Source: G963667675 sp965197565
GTDB lineage: Bacteria > Chloroflexota > Dehalococcoidia > Lucifugimonadales > UBA3495
Assembly (NCBI GenBank): GCA_965197565.1
Contig: CBDANK010000003.1
Location: 806,001 to 870,000 of the forward strand
Direction: 5' to 3'
Length of the DNA stretch: 64,000 nucleotides
The position numbers were made by a program, and so were the translations under genes. Every line of letters begins with the position of its first letter. Position 1 is the stretch's first letter. A model generated the notes under the pieces. It worked only from the letters and a program-made list of their open reading frames with translations, was not told the DNA's origin and did not search any database. Of the stretch, positions 17,891 to 26,475 are shown one piece after another.

Positions 17891-18082
17891 ATTGCCCGAT
17901 GAGCGGGAAAGGAATTGTTCCAGGCGTCCATAAGCGCGCCAAGGGCTGGCCGTCGGAGACGAAGGACCGGAGGACTGGCCGCCTCGATTGCTCGATAAGC
18001 GGGAAAGAAGTTGTTGCCGGCGTCCATAGTCGCGCCAAGGGCTGGCCGCCGGAGACGAAGGACCGGAGGACTGATCGCCTTT
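17891..18082. repeat. Tandem 96-bp repeat, two units
   Basis: Two consecutive units, 17891-17986 and 17987-18082, share most of their sequence, including AAGGGCTGGCCGxCGGAGAC and GAAGGACCGGAGGACTG. Because 96 is a multiple of three, both units stay open in the minus-strand frame that runs into the biotinyl protein gene, giving a spurious N-terminal extension with the repeated motif ARLWTP. The repeat probably contains or displaces the upstream signal of that gene. Confidence 0.8.
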
Positions 18083-18388
18083 CATTGCTAAGGCCAGCGA
18101 CACACCGATGACTGCTGCTATTTCCCGGTCTGATTTATTGGTGCCGTTGCTGGAGATAGAGCCGTTACTCATGTGATGTTAGTGACGCTGGTTCCGTACT
18201 TCTATCCGCTCGGAAATGGGGCCAATACAGTAGGTATTGTCGGCAAATTCCTTTCGCAAGTCAAGGCCGGTTCTCCGGTCGAGGGGTTTAGATTCTGAGC
18301 CGGAACTCTTCACGGAACCCTTCGACGGTGTTCCGGGTAAACTCCGTGGGGGCGAAGAAGATGACGAAGGGCATTTTCAGAGGAACGT
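18083..18388. other. Intergenic region after recO with two short minus-strand frames
   Basis: About 300 bases between the recO stop and the 96-bp repeats. On the minus strand a 44-codon frame with GTG start runs 18313-18179 (ending SERIEVRNQRH) and a 28-codon ATG frame precedes it in another phase (MPFVIFFAPTEF). Their composition looks protein-like, but they are too short for assignment and may be a decayed gene end. Nothing else recognisable was seen. Confidence 0.3.
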
Positions 18389-19114
18389 CTAAGTAAACAC
18401 CTGGGTCTTTGACTCACGGTATAGCTGTTCCAGAAACGAGTTGGAGCGAATTTCTTTATCCAACCAGTAGCTAACTGTATTGGACAGCACAGATTTGAGC
18501 TCATAAGCCAGGGCAGAATCCGCTTTTAGACTCATGGCCCTGGACAACGGGCCGCGGTGGAGAAGACGCAGCACCTTGAGAACTCGTAGGGACAAGGGCC
18601 GGACCTGGGCCCTGGCCGGCTGGCAATCGAGGCAGAGCACGCCGCCCAAAGTAGGGCTGAACCGGTGGTTGCCGGGCGACAGCGGCCGGCGGCACTCCAC
18701 GCACTGGTACAGCTCGGGCATGAACCCGGACACCCGAAGCAGTTGGACCTCGAAGAAGCGCAAAGGCCACTCCGACTCAGGGTCCTGCTCGATGGACTTC
18801 AAGACTTCGACGGCCAGTTGGTACAGTGGTTGATTCGAGATGGCTTCAGAGCCGAATCCGTCCACCAACTCCGCCAGGTATAGCCCCTTGGTTACAGCGT
18901 TCAGGTCCCCTTTCAAATCGGAGAAGCTTTCGATGACCTGCGCTTGGGTGACGTAGTCCAAGTTACGGCCTTGGGCCAAGGAAAGCCGGACTTGAGTCAA
19001 CGGTTCAAAGTGGCCCAACAGTTTGCTTGAGGTCCTCCGGGCGCCCCTGGCTATGGCCCTTAGCTTGCCGCGTTCCTTGGTGAACAGAGTCACCATCAAG
19101 TCGGCTTCCCCCAC
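18389..19114 (-). CDS. recO: DNA repair protein RecO
   Basis: RecO loads RecA on SSB-coated DNA together with RecR and anneals strands. The 241 residues from GTG 19114 show the family pattern: GEADLMVTLFTKERGKLRAI, the GRNLDYVTQ segment, a helical middle and a C-terminal zinc-type set CVECRRPL...CLDC. The conserved RecO N-terminus (YR-C-EALTLQKS before GEAD) continues upstream to about 19160 in the same frame, but no ATG, GTG or TTG lies there. An ATC at 19168-19166, just past the recR stop, is the only plausible initiator, so the true protein may be about 259 residues. Last gene of the ybeY-dnaX-ybaB-recR-recO run. Confidence 0.88.
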   Translation of the reverse strand: MGEADLMVTLFTKERGKLRAIARGARRTSSKLLGHFEPLTQVRLSLAQGRNLDYVTQAQVIESFSDLKGDLNAVTKGLYLAELVDGFGSEAISNQPLYQLAVEVLKSIEQDPESEWPLRFFEVQLLRVSGFMPELYQCVECRRPLSPGNHRFSPTLGGVLCLDCQPARAQVRPLSLRVLKVLRLLHRGPLSRAMSLKADSALAYELKSVLSNTVSYWLDKEIRSNSFLEQLYRESKTQVFT

Positions 19115-19169
19115 GGGGGATTTCTGGAGGGTTAGGGCCTCGCAGCGATATGTCCGCGGAGGCGCGATG

Positions 19170-19784
19170 CTAGAGTTCCTGGCGGCCCTGGAGGGCCCGG
19201 CTTAACGTCATCTCATCGGTGTACTCCAAGGAGCCTCCTACCGGAAGTCCCCGGGCCAAGTGGGTAACTTTGATGTCGTCGCGGGGAAGGTGACGCCGGA
19301 TGTACAAGGCGGTGGCTTCACCCTCCAACGTAGCGTTGGTGGCAATCACTAATTCTTCAACCTCTCCGTCGGTCAAGCGAGAGAGGAGTTCCTTGATCTT
19401 GAGTTGGCCCGGGCCAACGCCGTTCATCGGGGAAATGACACCGTGCAGCACATGGTACAATCCGCGATAGGACCGGGTCCGTTCCAAGGCCAGCACGTCC
19501 AAGGGTTCTTCTACAACGCAAAGTACCCGCCGGTCCCGCCGGAGGTCGTAGCAGATGGAACAGGGGGAAATATCGGCCAGGTTTTGACACTGTTGGCAAA
19601 AGATGATGTTCAGCTTCACCCCGCTGACGGCATCCGCCAAAGCATGGGCCTCGTCTTCGGGCAATCGAATAATGTGGTAGGCGAGACGTTGAGCGCTTTT
19701 GGGACCGATTCCGGGGAGCTTGTTCAACTCCTGAATCAGCCGGGCCAGTGAGGGAGCCGCCGATGGTAGCTGCTCGTTGGTCAT
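19170..19784 (-). CDS. recR: Recombination mediator protein RecR
   Basis: A 204-residue protein of normal family length. It begins with a helix-hairpin-helix region (LNKLPGIGPKSAQRLAYHI) for DNA binding. Next is the C4 zinc finger CQQC-x8-CSIC. The Toprim domain follows with CVVEEPLDVLALE and the NATLEGEATALYI segment. RecR forms a ring that clamps DNA and works with RecO. It is placed directly after ybaB and dnaX, the classical order, with a 20-base gap to ybaB. Confidence 0.95.
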   Translation of the reverse strand: MTNEQLPSAAPSLARLIQELNKLPGIGPKSAQRLAYHIIRLPEDEAHALADAVSGVKLNIIFCQQCQNLADISPCSICYDLRRDRRVLCVVEEPLDVLALERTRSYRGLYHVLHGVISPMNGVGPGQLKIKELLSRLTDGEVEELVIATNATLEGEATALYIRRHLPRDDIKVTHLARGLPVGGSLEYTDEMTLSRALQGRQEL

Positions 19785-19803
19785 TGCGAGGCTCGTCGGA
19801 CCC

Positions 19804-20103
19804 TTAGGAGAACCCTGGGATTTTCATTCCCCCGGTTAAAGGCCCCATTTTCTGGGCCGCAAGCTCTTGGGCCTTGGTCAGGGCGTCGTTGACCGCCGCC
19901 GCAACCAAGTCTTGGAGAAGCTCCACGTCCTCCACCGCTTCCGGGTCTATGACCACCGAGTCAACCACTTGCTTGCCGGACATTGTTACTTTGATTACGC
20001 CGCCCCCGGCGCTGCCCTCCACAGTTAGGGTCTCCAATTCCTCTTGAATTTTTTGAAGTTGAGCCAACTGCCGTTGGGCCTGCCGCATCATGTTCCGGTT
20101 CAT
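19804..20103 (-). CDS. ybaB: YbaB/EbfC family nucleoid-associated protein
   Basis: A 99-residue protein with the standard pattern: an N-terminal helix rich in Gln and Glu (MRQAQRQLAQLQKIQEELE), the strand region GSAGGGVIKVTMSGKQVV, then DLVAAAVNDAL and a C-terminal GMKIPGF. It forms a DNA-binding tweezer-shaped dimer. Its ATG overlaps the dnaX stop by 4 bases and recR follows, which is the near-universal dnaX-ybaB-recR arrangement. Confidence 0.95.
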   Translation of the reverse strand: MNRNMMRQAQRQLAQLQKIQEELETLTVEGSAGGGVIKVTMSGKQVVDSVVIDPEAVEDVELLQDLVAAAVNDALTKAQELAAQKMGPLTGGMKIPGFS

Positions 20104-21791
20104 TCCGCAACCTCCTTTATGATTCTGGCGCCCATCCCCATGGCAGCGCGCACCAAGGGGCTGTTTTGGGCCGACGCCGGGGAGTTGCCGCCGGCGCCGT
20201 TGCCCTCGGTTAATGTAAGTTTAAACTCGTAGGTCCTGCCGAAACACCGGCTTATCACGTCGGACACCAAGCGCTGGCCTTTAGGGTCGTCCATCTCCTC
20301 CTGCATTCGCTCCATGTGGGCCCGGTGAGCAAAGGGCAAGCACAGCGTATCCCCTTCAATGTAAATTGTGTCGGGCCTGCAGTCCTTCAGCAACGCCCCC
20401 AGGATGTATTTCTTGCCCTTCTGCCGGCCCAATGCCTTCACGGTGGCTGCCCAGGCTCCAGCCAAGCCGCTTTGTTCCGCGCCGGGGGACGGACTCTGCG
20501 CCGGTTCACTGAGCGCCGGGCCGGACGGCTCAACAGCCGCCGGTCCGGCAGTCCGTTGAGGATTAGGCGCAACCGGCGGCGCAGACTTGGGTCCCTCGTC
20601 ATCGGTTCCTGCTGGCGCCTCCCTAGCCACCGGAGTAGCCCGAGGGGCAGCCGGAGGACCGGTTTTGACCGGGTTGACTGCCGGTGCGGTGGGTATATCA
20701 GCCGGAGGAGACGCTGCTTGGGCCCCGCAGATCTCCACCGCCGCCAGCTCCAAGGGCAGGGTAGAAGGCGCATCATAGCGCATATTCACTTCGCCCCAAG
20801 TCTTCAGTGCCTTCACAATCCGCCACGGCGGCAATTGGCCGACCAACTCCCCAAGCTGCTCGACGACGTGATCAGCCAAGTCCAGCGACTGCCCTGAGTT
20901 CCACTGAAGGTGCAAAACACCCCTTAGGAGCTCCTGGATTTGCCGATGCAATTGCCGCAGGTCGGTCCCGTCCCAGGCCGCTTGGTTGATCGCCCCCAGA
21001 GAGGCCGAGGTATTGCCCATCAGCAAGTACTTGACCAAGTCCAGCCACCGCTCGCCGTGGCCCAACCCCAACAGGTCCTCGACTTGGCGGAGGCCAACGC
21101 TGTCTTGGGAAGACACCACCAGTTGCTCCAAGAGGTTCTGGGCGTCCCGCAAGCTCCCGGAAGCATATCGGGCCACCAAGCGCAGCGCCTCGGCTTCCAC
21201 AGCGGCCCCTTCGGCTTCGACCATCTCCGTCAAACGCTGGTAGATCAGCTCCGATGGTATACGACGAAAGTCGAAGCGCTGGCACCGGGATACTATAGTA
21301 GGCAGTATCTTGTGGGCTTCAGTGGTGCACAGAACGAACATAACGTGGGCGGGCGGTTCTTCAAGGGTCTTGAGGAAGGCGTTAGCGGCCGCGTCGGTGA
21401 GCATGTGGGCTTCGTCGATGATATACGCCTTACGCTTGCCCTGCACCGGGGAGAAGTTTACTTTTTCCCTGATGTCCCTGATCTCATCGATGCCCCGGTT
21501 ACTGGCAGCGTCCAACTCGATGATGTCCATGAAGCGGCCATCGTTGATGGTCTGGCAAATGGCGCAAGCATTACAAGGGTCGCCGTCCCGAAGGTCCAGG
21601 CAATTCACTGCCTTGGCGATTATTCGGGCGGTGGTGGTCTTGCCGGAGCCGCGGGGACCGCAAAACAAGTAGGAGTGGGACACGCGGCTTTGTTTAACCG
21701 AGTGCCGCAAAGTGGTGGCCACGTGCTCTTGGCCTACCAGGTCGGCGAAGCTGCCGGGGCGCCATCTGCGATAGTAGACCTGGGAGGTCAT
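20100..21791 (-). CDS. dnaX: DNA polymerase III subunit gamma/tau
   Basis: The clamp-loader ATPase, 563 residues. It starts with YYRRWRPGSFADLVGQEHV, has Walker A GPRGSGKT at about residue 45, the four-cysteine zinc module ending CNACAIC, Walker B with DEAH, and the sensor SRC motif in PTIVSRCQRFDF. A proline- and alanine-rich linker (about residues 360-430) leads to a C-terminal tau-like domain. In the replisome it loads the sliding clamp. Its ATG overlaps the ybeY stop by 4 bases. No obvious slippery site for a gamma-form frameshift was noticed. Confidence 0.95.
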   Translation of the reverse strand: MTSQVYYRRWRPGSFADLVGQEHVATTLRHSVKQSRVSHSYLFCGPRGSGKTTTARIIAKAVNCLDLRDGDPCNACAICQTINDGRFMDIIELDAASNRGIDEIRDIREKVNFSPVQGKRKAYIIDEAHMLTDAAANAFLKTLEEPPAHVMFVLCTTEAHKILPTIVSRCQRFDFRRIPSELIYQRLTEMVEAEGAAVEAEALRLVARYASGSLRDAQNLLEQLVVSSQDSVGLRQVEDLLGLGHGERWLDLVKYLLMGNTSASLGAINQAAWDGTDLRQLHRQIQELLRGVLHLQWNSGQSLDLADHVVEQLGELVGQLPPWRIVKALKTWGEVNMRYDAPSTLPLELAAVEICGAQAASPPADIPTAPAVNPVKTGPPAAPRATPVAREAPAGTDDEGPKSAPPVAPNPQRTAGPAAVEPSGPALSEPAQSPSPGAEQSGLAGAWAATVKALGRQKGKKYILGALLKDCRPDTIYIEGDTLCLPFAHRAHMERMQEEMDDPKGQRLVSDVISRCFGRTYEFKLTLTEGNGAGGNSPASAQNSPLVRAAMGMGARIIKEVAE

Positions 21792-22321
21792 TTACTCCGC
21801 ATCCCGCCTCGAGTAATAGCCGCTGGCGGCAACGCGTTCAAGGCGGCCTGTTCTTTCCGTTGCATCACCGCTTGTTCCAAGGGCTCCAAATGGTCATGGC
21901 CGGTCAGGTGCAGGACCCCATGGACGATTAGCAGGGACAGTTCTTGCTCCAGTGGCACGCCCCGTTGCATTGCCTGCCGCTGCGCTTGTGGGTAAGCTAT
22001 GATTACTTCGCCCAAGGGGGCCGCTTCTCCGGGAGGGTACACGAAGCCGGCTCCGCTTGGGTCTGCCGTTTCAAGAATGTCTATTTCAGGGGGCTCGGCC
22101 TCGCCTTCCCAATGGCCGGAGTGGGAAGCGGAGAAAGAAAGGACGTCGGTAATCTCGTCCAGCCCCCGGTAATCCCGGTTCAGGCTTCGCACCGTCTCAT
22201 CGCAGGTCACCGCTAGGCTTAGCTGATACGCCTCATGCCCTGGCGCGGACACCTCTAGGGCCTTTGACGCTACCACCCGCAGCCAGTCTTCACTCAAGCC
22301 ATACTGAAAAGGTTGGTCCAC
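21788..22321 (-). CDS. ybeY: Endoribonuclease YbeY (rRNA maturation factor)
   Basis: A 177-residue protein with the signature zinc site HGVLHLTGHDH (H-x3-H-x5-H) near residue 135, and the family region NRDYRGLDEITDVLSF. YbeY takes part in 16S rRNA 3'-end processing and ribosome quality control. An insertion of about 20 residues rich in Gly/Pro lies between the DVLSF motif and the GEVIIAYP strand, as in other long bacterial forms. It heads the run with dnaX; the promoter should lie in 22322-22500. Confidence 0.93.
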   Translation of the reverse strand: MDQPFQYGLSEDWLRVVASKALEVSAPGHEAYQLSLAVTCDETVRSLNRDYRGLDEITDVLSFSASHSGHWEGEAEPPEIDILETADPSGAGFVYPPGEAAPLGEVIIAYPQAQRQAMQRGVPLEQELSLLIVHGVLHLTGHDHLEPLEQAVMQRKEQAALNALPPAAITRGGMRSK

Positions 22322-22512
22322 GGAAATGTCTATCTGTTCAACGATTTAGAAGCTCCCTGGGCACTGGGACTCTATAGCAACCGGGCGGTGAGCGGTCGAG
22401 CCGCCGTTGATTACAGCCTCGGCGCGTCAGGCTGGGGAAGTGCGCCCAATTATACTCGGGAGGCCGGAGTGCTACAAGGAGACGGTGACGGGGATTGTCC
22501 GCAGAATGGAGG

Positions 22513-22590
22513 TGGTACCCCGGATGGGCTTCGATCCCATGATCTCCACCTTGAAAGGGTGGCGTCCTAACCTGGCTAGACGACCGGGGC
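22513..22590 (-). tRNA. tRNA-Glu (TTC)
   Basis: On the minus strand a full cloverleaf is seen. The acceptor GCCCCGG pairs with CCGGGGT (one G-U). The anticodon stem CCACC/GGTGG encloses the loop CTTTCAA with anticodon TTC, and the T arm is ATGGG-ATCGAAG-CCCAT. The CCA end is encoded (22513-22515). Length is 78 bases including CCA. Confidence 0.95.
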
Positions 22591-22635
22591 ACAAGCTTAT
22601 TTTACTACAACCGGCTCATTAGCCGCCAGAGCGGG

Positions 22636-22756
22636 AGGACGATTGCAAAGTTCATAAAGACACTTATCGTCATTACCGCGAAAGCGATAATCTAGGCTGG
22701 ACATGGTTCAGCGTGTGTCTCTCTCCTGCAGAGTTAAGCGACTTTGCAATCGTCCT
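22636..22756. repeat. 16-bp perfect inverted repeats enclosing 89 bp (MITE-like or structured RNA)
   Basis: AGGACGATTGCAAAGT at 22636-22651 is the exact reverse complement of ACTTTGCAATCGTCCT at 22741-22756. The enclosed 89 bases contain a smaller inverted repeat (TATCG / CGATA). No coding frame is evident. The unit sits between tRNA-Glu and the toxin-antitoxin pair and could be a miniature mobile element or a long hairpin in a transcript; no target duplication was seen. Confidence 0.65.
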
Positions 22757-22836
22757 GGGGGAGATGGCAAGAGACGGTTGACAGGAGTCCGCCGATGACA
22801 CAGTATCTCAGTAAGACTCGATAATAGGCGGTGCGT

Positions 22837-23094
22837 ATGCCACGAACAACTAAGACCATCACATTCTCCCTGCCCCCCGAGATGGCGGACCGAATGGACC
22901 AGGTGATGAAACAGCAGGGACAGTCCAGGAGCGAATTCCTGCGGGAGGCGTTGTTTCGTTACATGGAGGAGTGTGAGTGGAGGCAGCTACTTCAGTACGG
23001 AGAACAAAAAGCCAGGGAGGAGGGCATAAGCGCTGATGATGTGGTCCCATTGGTGGAAGAGTACCGGGCCGAGGTCAGCTCCATCAAGACATGA
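22837..23094 (+). CDS. Ribbon-helix-helix (CopG-type) antitoxin
   Basis: An 85-residue protein from ATG 22837. The N-terminal half is a ribbon-helix-helix DNA-binding fold: strand KTITFSLP, helix PEMADRMDQVMKQQG, and helix SRSEFLREALFRYME. The C-terminal half (ISADDVVPLVEEYRAE) is the part expected to bind the toxin. Its stop overlaps the PIN toxin start by 4 bases (ATGA), so both are translated together and probably autoregulated by the RHH domain. Confidence 0.85.
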   Translation: MPRTTKTITFSLPPEMADRMDQVMKQQGQSRSEFLREALFRYMEECEWRQLLQYGEQKAREEGISADDVVPLVEEYRAEVSSIKT

Positions 23095-23495
23095 GGGTTG
23101 TTCTGGACACCAACGTTCTCGTCTCCAGTCTGAACTTCCCCGGAAACGAGCGCCTCGTCCTCGATCTGGCTCGCAGAGGACGATTCGAGTTGCACCTGTC
23201 TCCCTTCATCCTGGAGGAGGTTGCCGGGGTGCTTGCGCGCAAGTTCGGTTGGAGCGAGGAACGTTCGTCCCAGGCCCTTAGGGTGCTGCGGGATGCGGCC
23301 ACTGTCATTGAACCCCGGCGGCTCCCTTCAGTGATCGAGGACAATCAAGCTGATAATCGCATCTTGGAATGTGCAGTGGCTGCCTCCGCCGACTACCTGG
23401 TCACTGGCGACCGGCGGCATCTTTTGCCCATTGAAGAATATCAGGGTGCAAGAATCCTCAACGCCCCCCGGTTCCTATCAGTACTTGGGGAGTGA
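23091..23495 (+). CDS. PIN-domain toxin, VapC-like
   Basis: A 134-residue PIN nuclease. It has acidic residues in VVLDTNVLVSS near the N-terminus, a middle Glu in ILEEVAGVLARKF, and the C-terminal DNQADNRILECAVAASADYLVTGD block with the remaining Asp/Glu. This fits the PIN family of putative toxins (COG1569-type) that cleave RNA. It is coupled to the RHH antitoxin by a 4-base overlap. The pair lies next to tRNA-Glu, a common insertion place for such modules. Confidence 0.87.
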   Translation: MRVVLDTNVLVSSLNFPGNERLVLDLARRGRFELHLSPFILEEVAGVLARKFGWSEERSSQALRVLRDAATVIEPRRLPSVIEDNQADNRILECAVAASADYLVTGDRRHLLPIEEYQGARILNAPRFLSVLGE

Positions 23496-23593
23496 TCTGG
23501 CCGCTACGGAACAGGTGCTCTAACTAAGGAGAGACGGGTATGCGGTCTTTCGACCAGTGGATGAAGCGCCACCAGACCGAATGGGCAGGTTCT

Positions 23594-25264
23594 TCAGCCG
23601 CCAGGCACTGGCGACGCCGGAGGAGAAGCGCCGGGAACCTCGGTCACGATCTCGATTTCTCGAATCGCGTCTCCCGGCCAGCGGTGGACCGCGGGGTCCC
23701 GCCTCCTGATGTCCTCGACGTATTCCATTCCTTCGATCACTCTCCCGAATACTGCGTGACATGAGAACGAGGGACTCTGGCAGTCTTTGGGCGAACCATC
23801 GGCGTCCAGACCGTCAAGATACGGCAAAGGCACGAATGTGATGAAGAACTGACTTCCGTTGGTGCCGCCCGGCGGGTTGCCCGCGTTGGCCATCGACACT
23901 ACGCCTGGACTGTCGTGCCGGAGGTCGGGATGGAACTCGTCCGGGAACACGTAGCCGGGGCCACCGCGTCCGGTACCGGTGGGATCGCCGGTCTGGGCCA
24001 TGAACCCGTCGATGACACGGTGGAAGGTCACCCCGTCATAGAACCCGCCTTCGGCCAACCAGACGAAGCTGTTGACGGTCATGGGGACCAAGGCCGGGTA
24101 TAGCTCGATCTGGATGACGGCCTTCGGGTCCTTCGCCAAATGGATCAGAGCGTAGTATCGAAGCTCCGGGTCGATAAACATTGGCGGCGGCTCTCCCGCG
24201 GGCCGCCCCGGAACTGGCCTTCTGGCCGGAGCCGGGGTTGGTGTGGCGACTGACGCCCAAGTAGCGGTTGGCGTTGGCCCTGCTGTGGCCGCCGGGACCG
24301 CCGTTGGCGCCGGGACGGCTGGAACTGCCGTAGGCGCTGGCGGAGCCGGCTTTGCTGTGGCGGCCGGGGCTGGCGTTGCCGTCGGCCGCGCCGACGGCGA
24401 CAGGGTAGCGATGGGCGGCGCCGGCGTGGCGGCTGGGATCAGCATCGCCTCAATGTCCAGACCGCACCTCTGGGCTGCGGAGAACAGAACTGTGGTAGGA
24501 ACCTCACCGTCATCAAGCACGGAGACCAAGCTATGAATGTTGTCCGGGCCGAGCTCACTCACCAGGCACCGAAGCTGGCGAAGTTCGACCTCCGCCACAT
24601 TTAAGGTGTCACCGAAAAAATTGGTCCACTCCTCTTTGTCAAGGCACAGGGTCAGCCCTACGTAGGAGACCGCCTCCACCCGAGACTCCATTTCTTCAAC
24701 ATAAATCTCTTGTTCAGCCTCGTTCGAGAGAGTTATAAGGTCGAAGAAGATTAGGATGCTGGCCGGGTCCGAGGTATCTAACCGGTCGGTAAAGCACATC
24801 AGAGTTTCTGGGCTCAGATCGTCGTCTCTCCCCAACCTATCTCGGATCATCTGCTTCAGCGTATCGTTGCTGAGGCAGTTGGCCACGGTCTGTAACTGTT
24901 GGGCATCTAGCTCAATGAATCCCGGAATGGGGCTCTCGCCAAAGCCCGACAACAGACACGCGTGCTCCTCTCGTGGCATTTGGGTCAAGAATTCCCGTTG
25001 GTCGTCCACGTTGAAGATTGACAACTGGAACTCCGACATAGGAGCGAACACCAGCGTAGATGTGGGAGTTGGTTCTGGCATAGGGGCAGGTACCGCTGTG
25101 GGCGTAAGTGAGGGTGTGGCCCGGTCTGATTGGGGCGTAGCCTGGTCAGAGGCGGATGAGGCGGCCCGGTCTGTCGGCGTATCGGAGCCACAGGCTAGGA
25201 GCAGTGCCGGAAGAATCAGCGAAAAGGCGCAAGCTATCCATAAAAGCCTGGGAGGGCGCAGCAT
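23594..25264 (-). CDS. Cyclophilin-type peptidyl-prolyl isomerase lipoprotein
   Basis: A 556-residue exported protein. The N-terminus is a lipoprotein signal (LLWIACAFSLILPALLLAC), with the Cys as likely lipid anchor. Residues about 40-270 are a helical region of unknown function. About 280-350 is a linker rich in Pro, Ala and Thr. The last 190 residues are a cyclophilin domain with YPALVPMTVNSFVWLAEG, YDGVTFHRVIDGFMAQTGD and GTNGSQFFITFVP. It should assist folding of exported proteins outside the membrane. The N-terminal domain resembles helical lipoprotein parts seen in Chloroflexota, which is inference. The ATG at 25264 sits right beside a copy of a flanking repeat. Confidence 0.87.
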   Translation of the reverse strand: MLRPPRLLWIACAFSLILPALLLACGSDTPTDRAASSASDQATPQSDRATPSLTPTAVPAPMPEPTPTSTLVFAPMSEFQLSIFNVDDQREFLTQMPREEHACLLSGFGESPIPGFIELDAQQLQTVANCLSNDTLKQMIRDRLGRDDDLSPETLMCFTDRLDTSDPASILIFFDLITLSNEAEQEIYVEEMESRVEAVSYVGLTLCLDKEEWTNFFGDTLNVAEVELRQLRCLVSELGPDNIHSLVSVLDDGEVPTTVLFSAAQRCGLDIEAMLIPAATPAPPIATLSPSARPTATPAPAATAKPAPPAPTAVPAVPAPTAVPAATAGPTPTATWASVATPTPAPARRPVPGRPAGEPPPMFIDPELRYYALIHLAKDPKAVIQIELYPALVPMTVNSFVWLAEGGFYDGVTFHRVIDGFMAQTGDPTGTGRGGPGYVFPDEFHPDLRHDSPGVVSMANAGNPPGGTNGSQFFITFVPLPYLDGLDADGSPKDCQSPSFSCHAVFGRVIEGMEYVEDIRRRDPAVHRWPGDAIREIEIVTEVPGASPPASPVPGG

Positions 25265-25265
25265 T

Positions 25266-25301
25266 ATTCTCTGCCTCTAGGGGCAGAAACCCCACTCAGG
25301 G
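25266..25301. repeat. Left copy of 34-36 nt direct repeat flanking the TIGR04255 cassette
   Basis: This 36-base sequence (ATTCTCTGCCTCTAGGGG then CAGAAACCCCACTCAGGG) matches 27428-27461 at 31 of 34 aligned bases with a 2-base gap. It lies 2 bases outside the start codon of the cyclophilin gene. With its partner it brackets the three-gene cassette 25666-27379. The first half, TCTGCCTCTAGGGGCAGA, is a near-perfect palindrome. Confidence 0.75.
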
Positions 25302-25665
25302 CTATCGCATTAGAAACAACCCGACAGGAAGACCTCACGCCTGCCTCGTAACTGGGTCATTCCGAAACGCAGTGAGGAATCTAAAGGAGTTCTTCACGTC
25401 ATCGTGCCATTCCAGTGACAGATCCCTTCATCGTGGAAGGGCATTGGTCGGGACAGCGGTTTCGGAGCGGCAGCCTGAAAACTGGCCATATCCTACCCTC
25501 ACGTCAATCGCCGCGCCTTCCTCGGACTGCCGAAACCTACGGCTCATATAGTCGTTGTCTCGGCCACTTGACGGCGATAATTACAGCGGCGAAAATCACT
25601 GCGACCCCCTAAAGGGTCATGCTCAGTTAAGTAATATATAATAGTATTACGGTGGGGAAAGTAAA
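25302..25665. other. AT-richer leader of the TIGR04255 cassette with possible promoter
   Basis: 364 bases without a convincing gene. A palindrome-like motif GTCATTCCGAAACGCAGTGA lies near 25353. The last 60 bases are AT-rich and include TATAAT at 25637-25642, a good -10 candidate about 25 bases before the GTG start at 25666. No good -35 was found 17 bases upstream. The base composition differs from the GC-rich flanks, in keeping with acquisition. Confidence 0.4.
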
Positions 25666-26475
25666 GTGCTGCCAGAGTTCGAAAAACCGCCAGTTGTTGA
25701 AGTGGCGGTTTCGGTCCAATTCGACGCACCGGCCCTCGACGGTCCATTGCTCATGTTCAGGTGGACTCAAGTGCGGGACCGATTCCCTCGGTATGAGCAA
25801 GCCCCACCGTTGCCGGCATTAGTCGAGACCTTTGGAGGTCCGCAAGGACCTCGGTTTGAATTCCAGATTAGCGATGTCCCCCCCACTCCACGCCTTCTCC
25901 TCATCAGCAAGTCCGAGGCTAAAGTCCTGCAAATCCAAGAAGATAGGTTCGGCTGCAGTTGGCGTAAGCTCAAACCGGAACATGAATATCCTCGCTATGC
26001 GAAGATCATAGAAGAATTCAAGATACAACTTGCCGGATTTCAAACCTTCCTGTCCGAGGAGGGGCTAGAGGATCTTTCGCCGGTGCAGTGTGAAGTAACC
26101 TACGTCAATGTCATCTTGCCGGAAGGGGTATGGAATAGCCATTCCGACTTAGGAAAGATAATACCCTCCGCAACTCCGCATCTTACGGAAGGTTTTCTGC
26201 CAGCCCCGGAGCAGACGGGATACGCCTCGCAATATATTATTTTCGGTGATGGTGAGATCCCCCGAGGCAGACTGTATGTGAGCGTCGAGCCGAGTTACCT
26301 CCTGGCTGACAAAATGCCGATGTACCTGATGAAGCTCACCTTCCGTGGTGCTCCCCAAGGTTGCGGTGCGGAAGGGATTATCGAGACCATGGATCTCGGA
26401 CATGAATGGATTGTTCGAGGATTCGCAACGCTAACCTCGAGTGAGATGCACCGGGCTTGGAGGAGGACGGTATGA
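25666..26475 (+). CDS. TIGR04255 family protein
   Basis: A 269-residue soluble protein starting at GTG 25666 (LPEFEKPPVVEVAVSVQFD), the standard beginning of TIGR04255 proteins. It also has family-like segments SWRKL, EVTYVNVI and the C-terminal DLGHEWIVRGFATLTSSEMHRAW. The biochemical role is unknown; members are scattered among accessory genes in many phyla. It is the first of three genes overlapping by 4 bases each, an arrangement that implies the products act in fixed proportion. The ribosome binding site GGTGGGGA is about 9 bases upstream. Confidence 0.82.
   Translation: MLPEFEKPPVVEVAVSVQFDAPALDGPLLMFRWTQVRDRFPRYEQAPPLPALVETFGGPQGPRFEFQISDVPPTPRLLLISKSEAKVLQIQEDRFGCSWRKLKPEHEYPRYAKIIEEFKIQLAGFQTFLSEEGLEDLSPVQCEVTYVNVILPEGVWNSHSDLGKIIPSATPHLTEGFLPAPEQTGYASQYIIFGDGEIPRGRLYVSVEPSYLLADKMPMYLMKLTFRGAPQGCGAEGIIETMDLGHEWIVRGFATLTSSEMHRAWRRTV

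Noticed and set aside
17886..18038. N-terminal extension of the biotinyl protein
   Set aside because: The extension is made only of the 96-bp DNA repeat translated, unlike any biotin carrier N-terminus.
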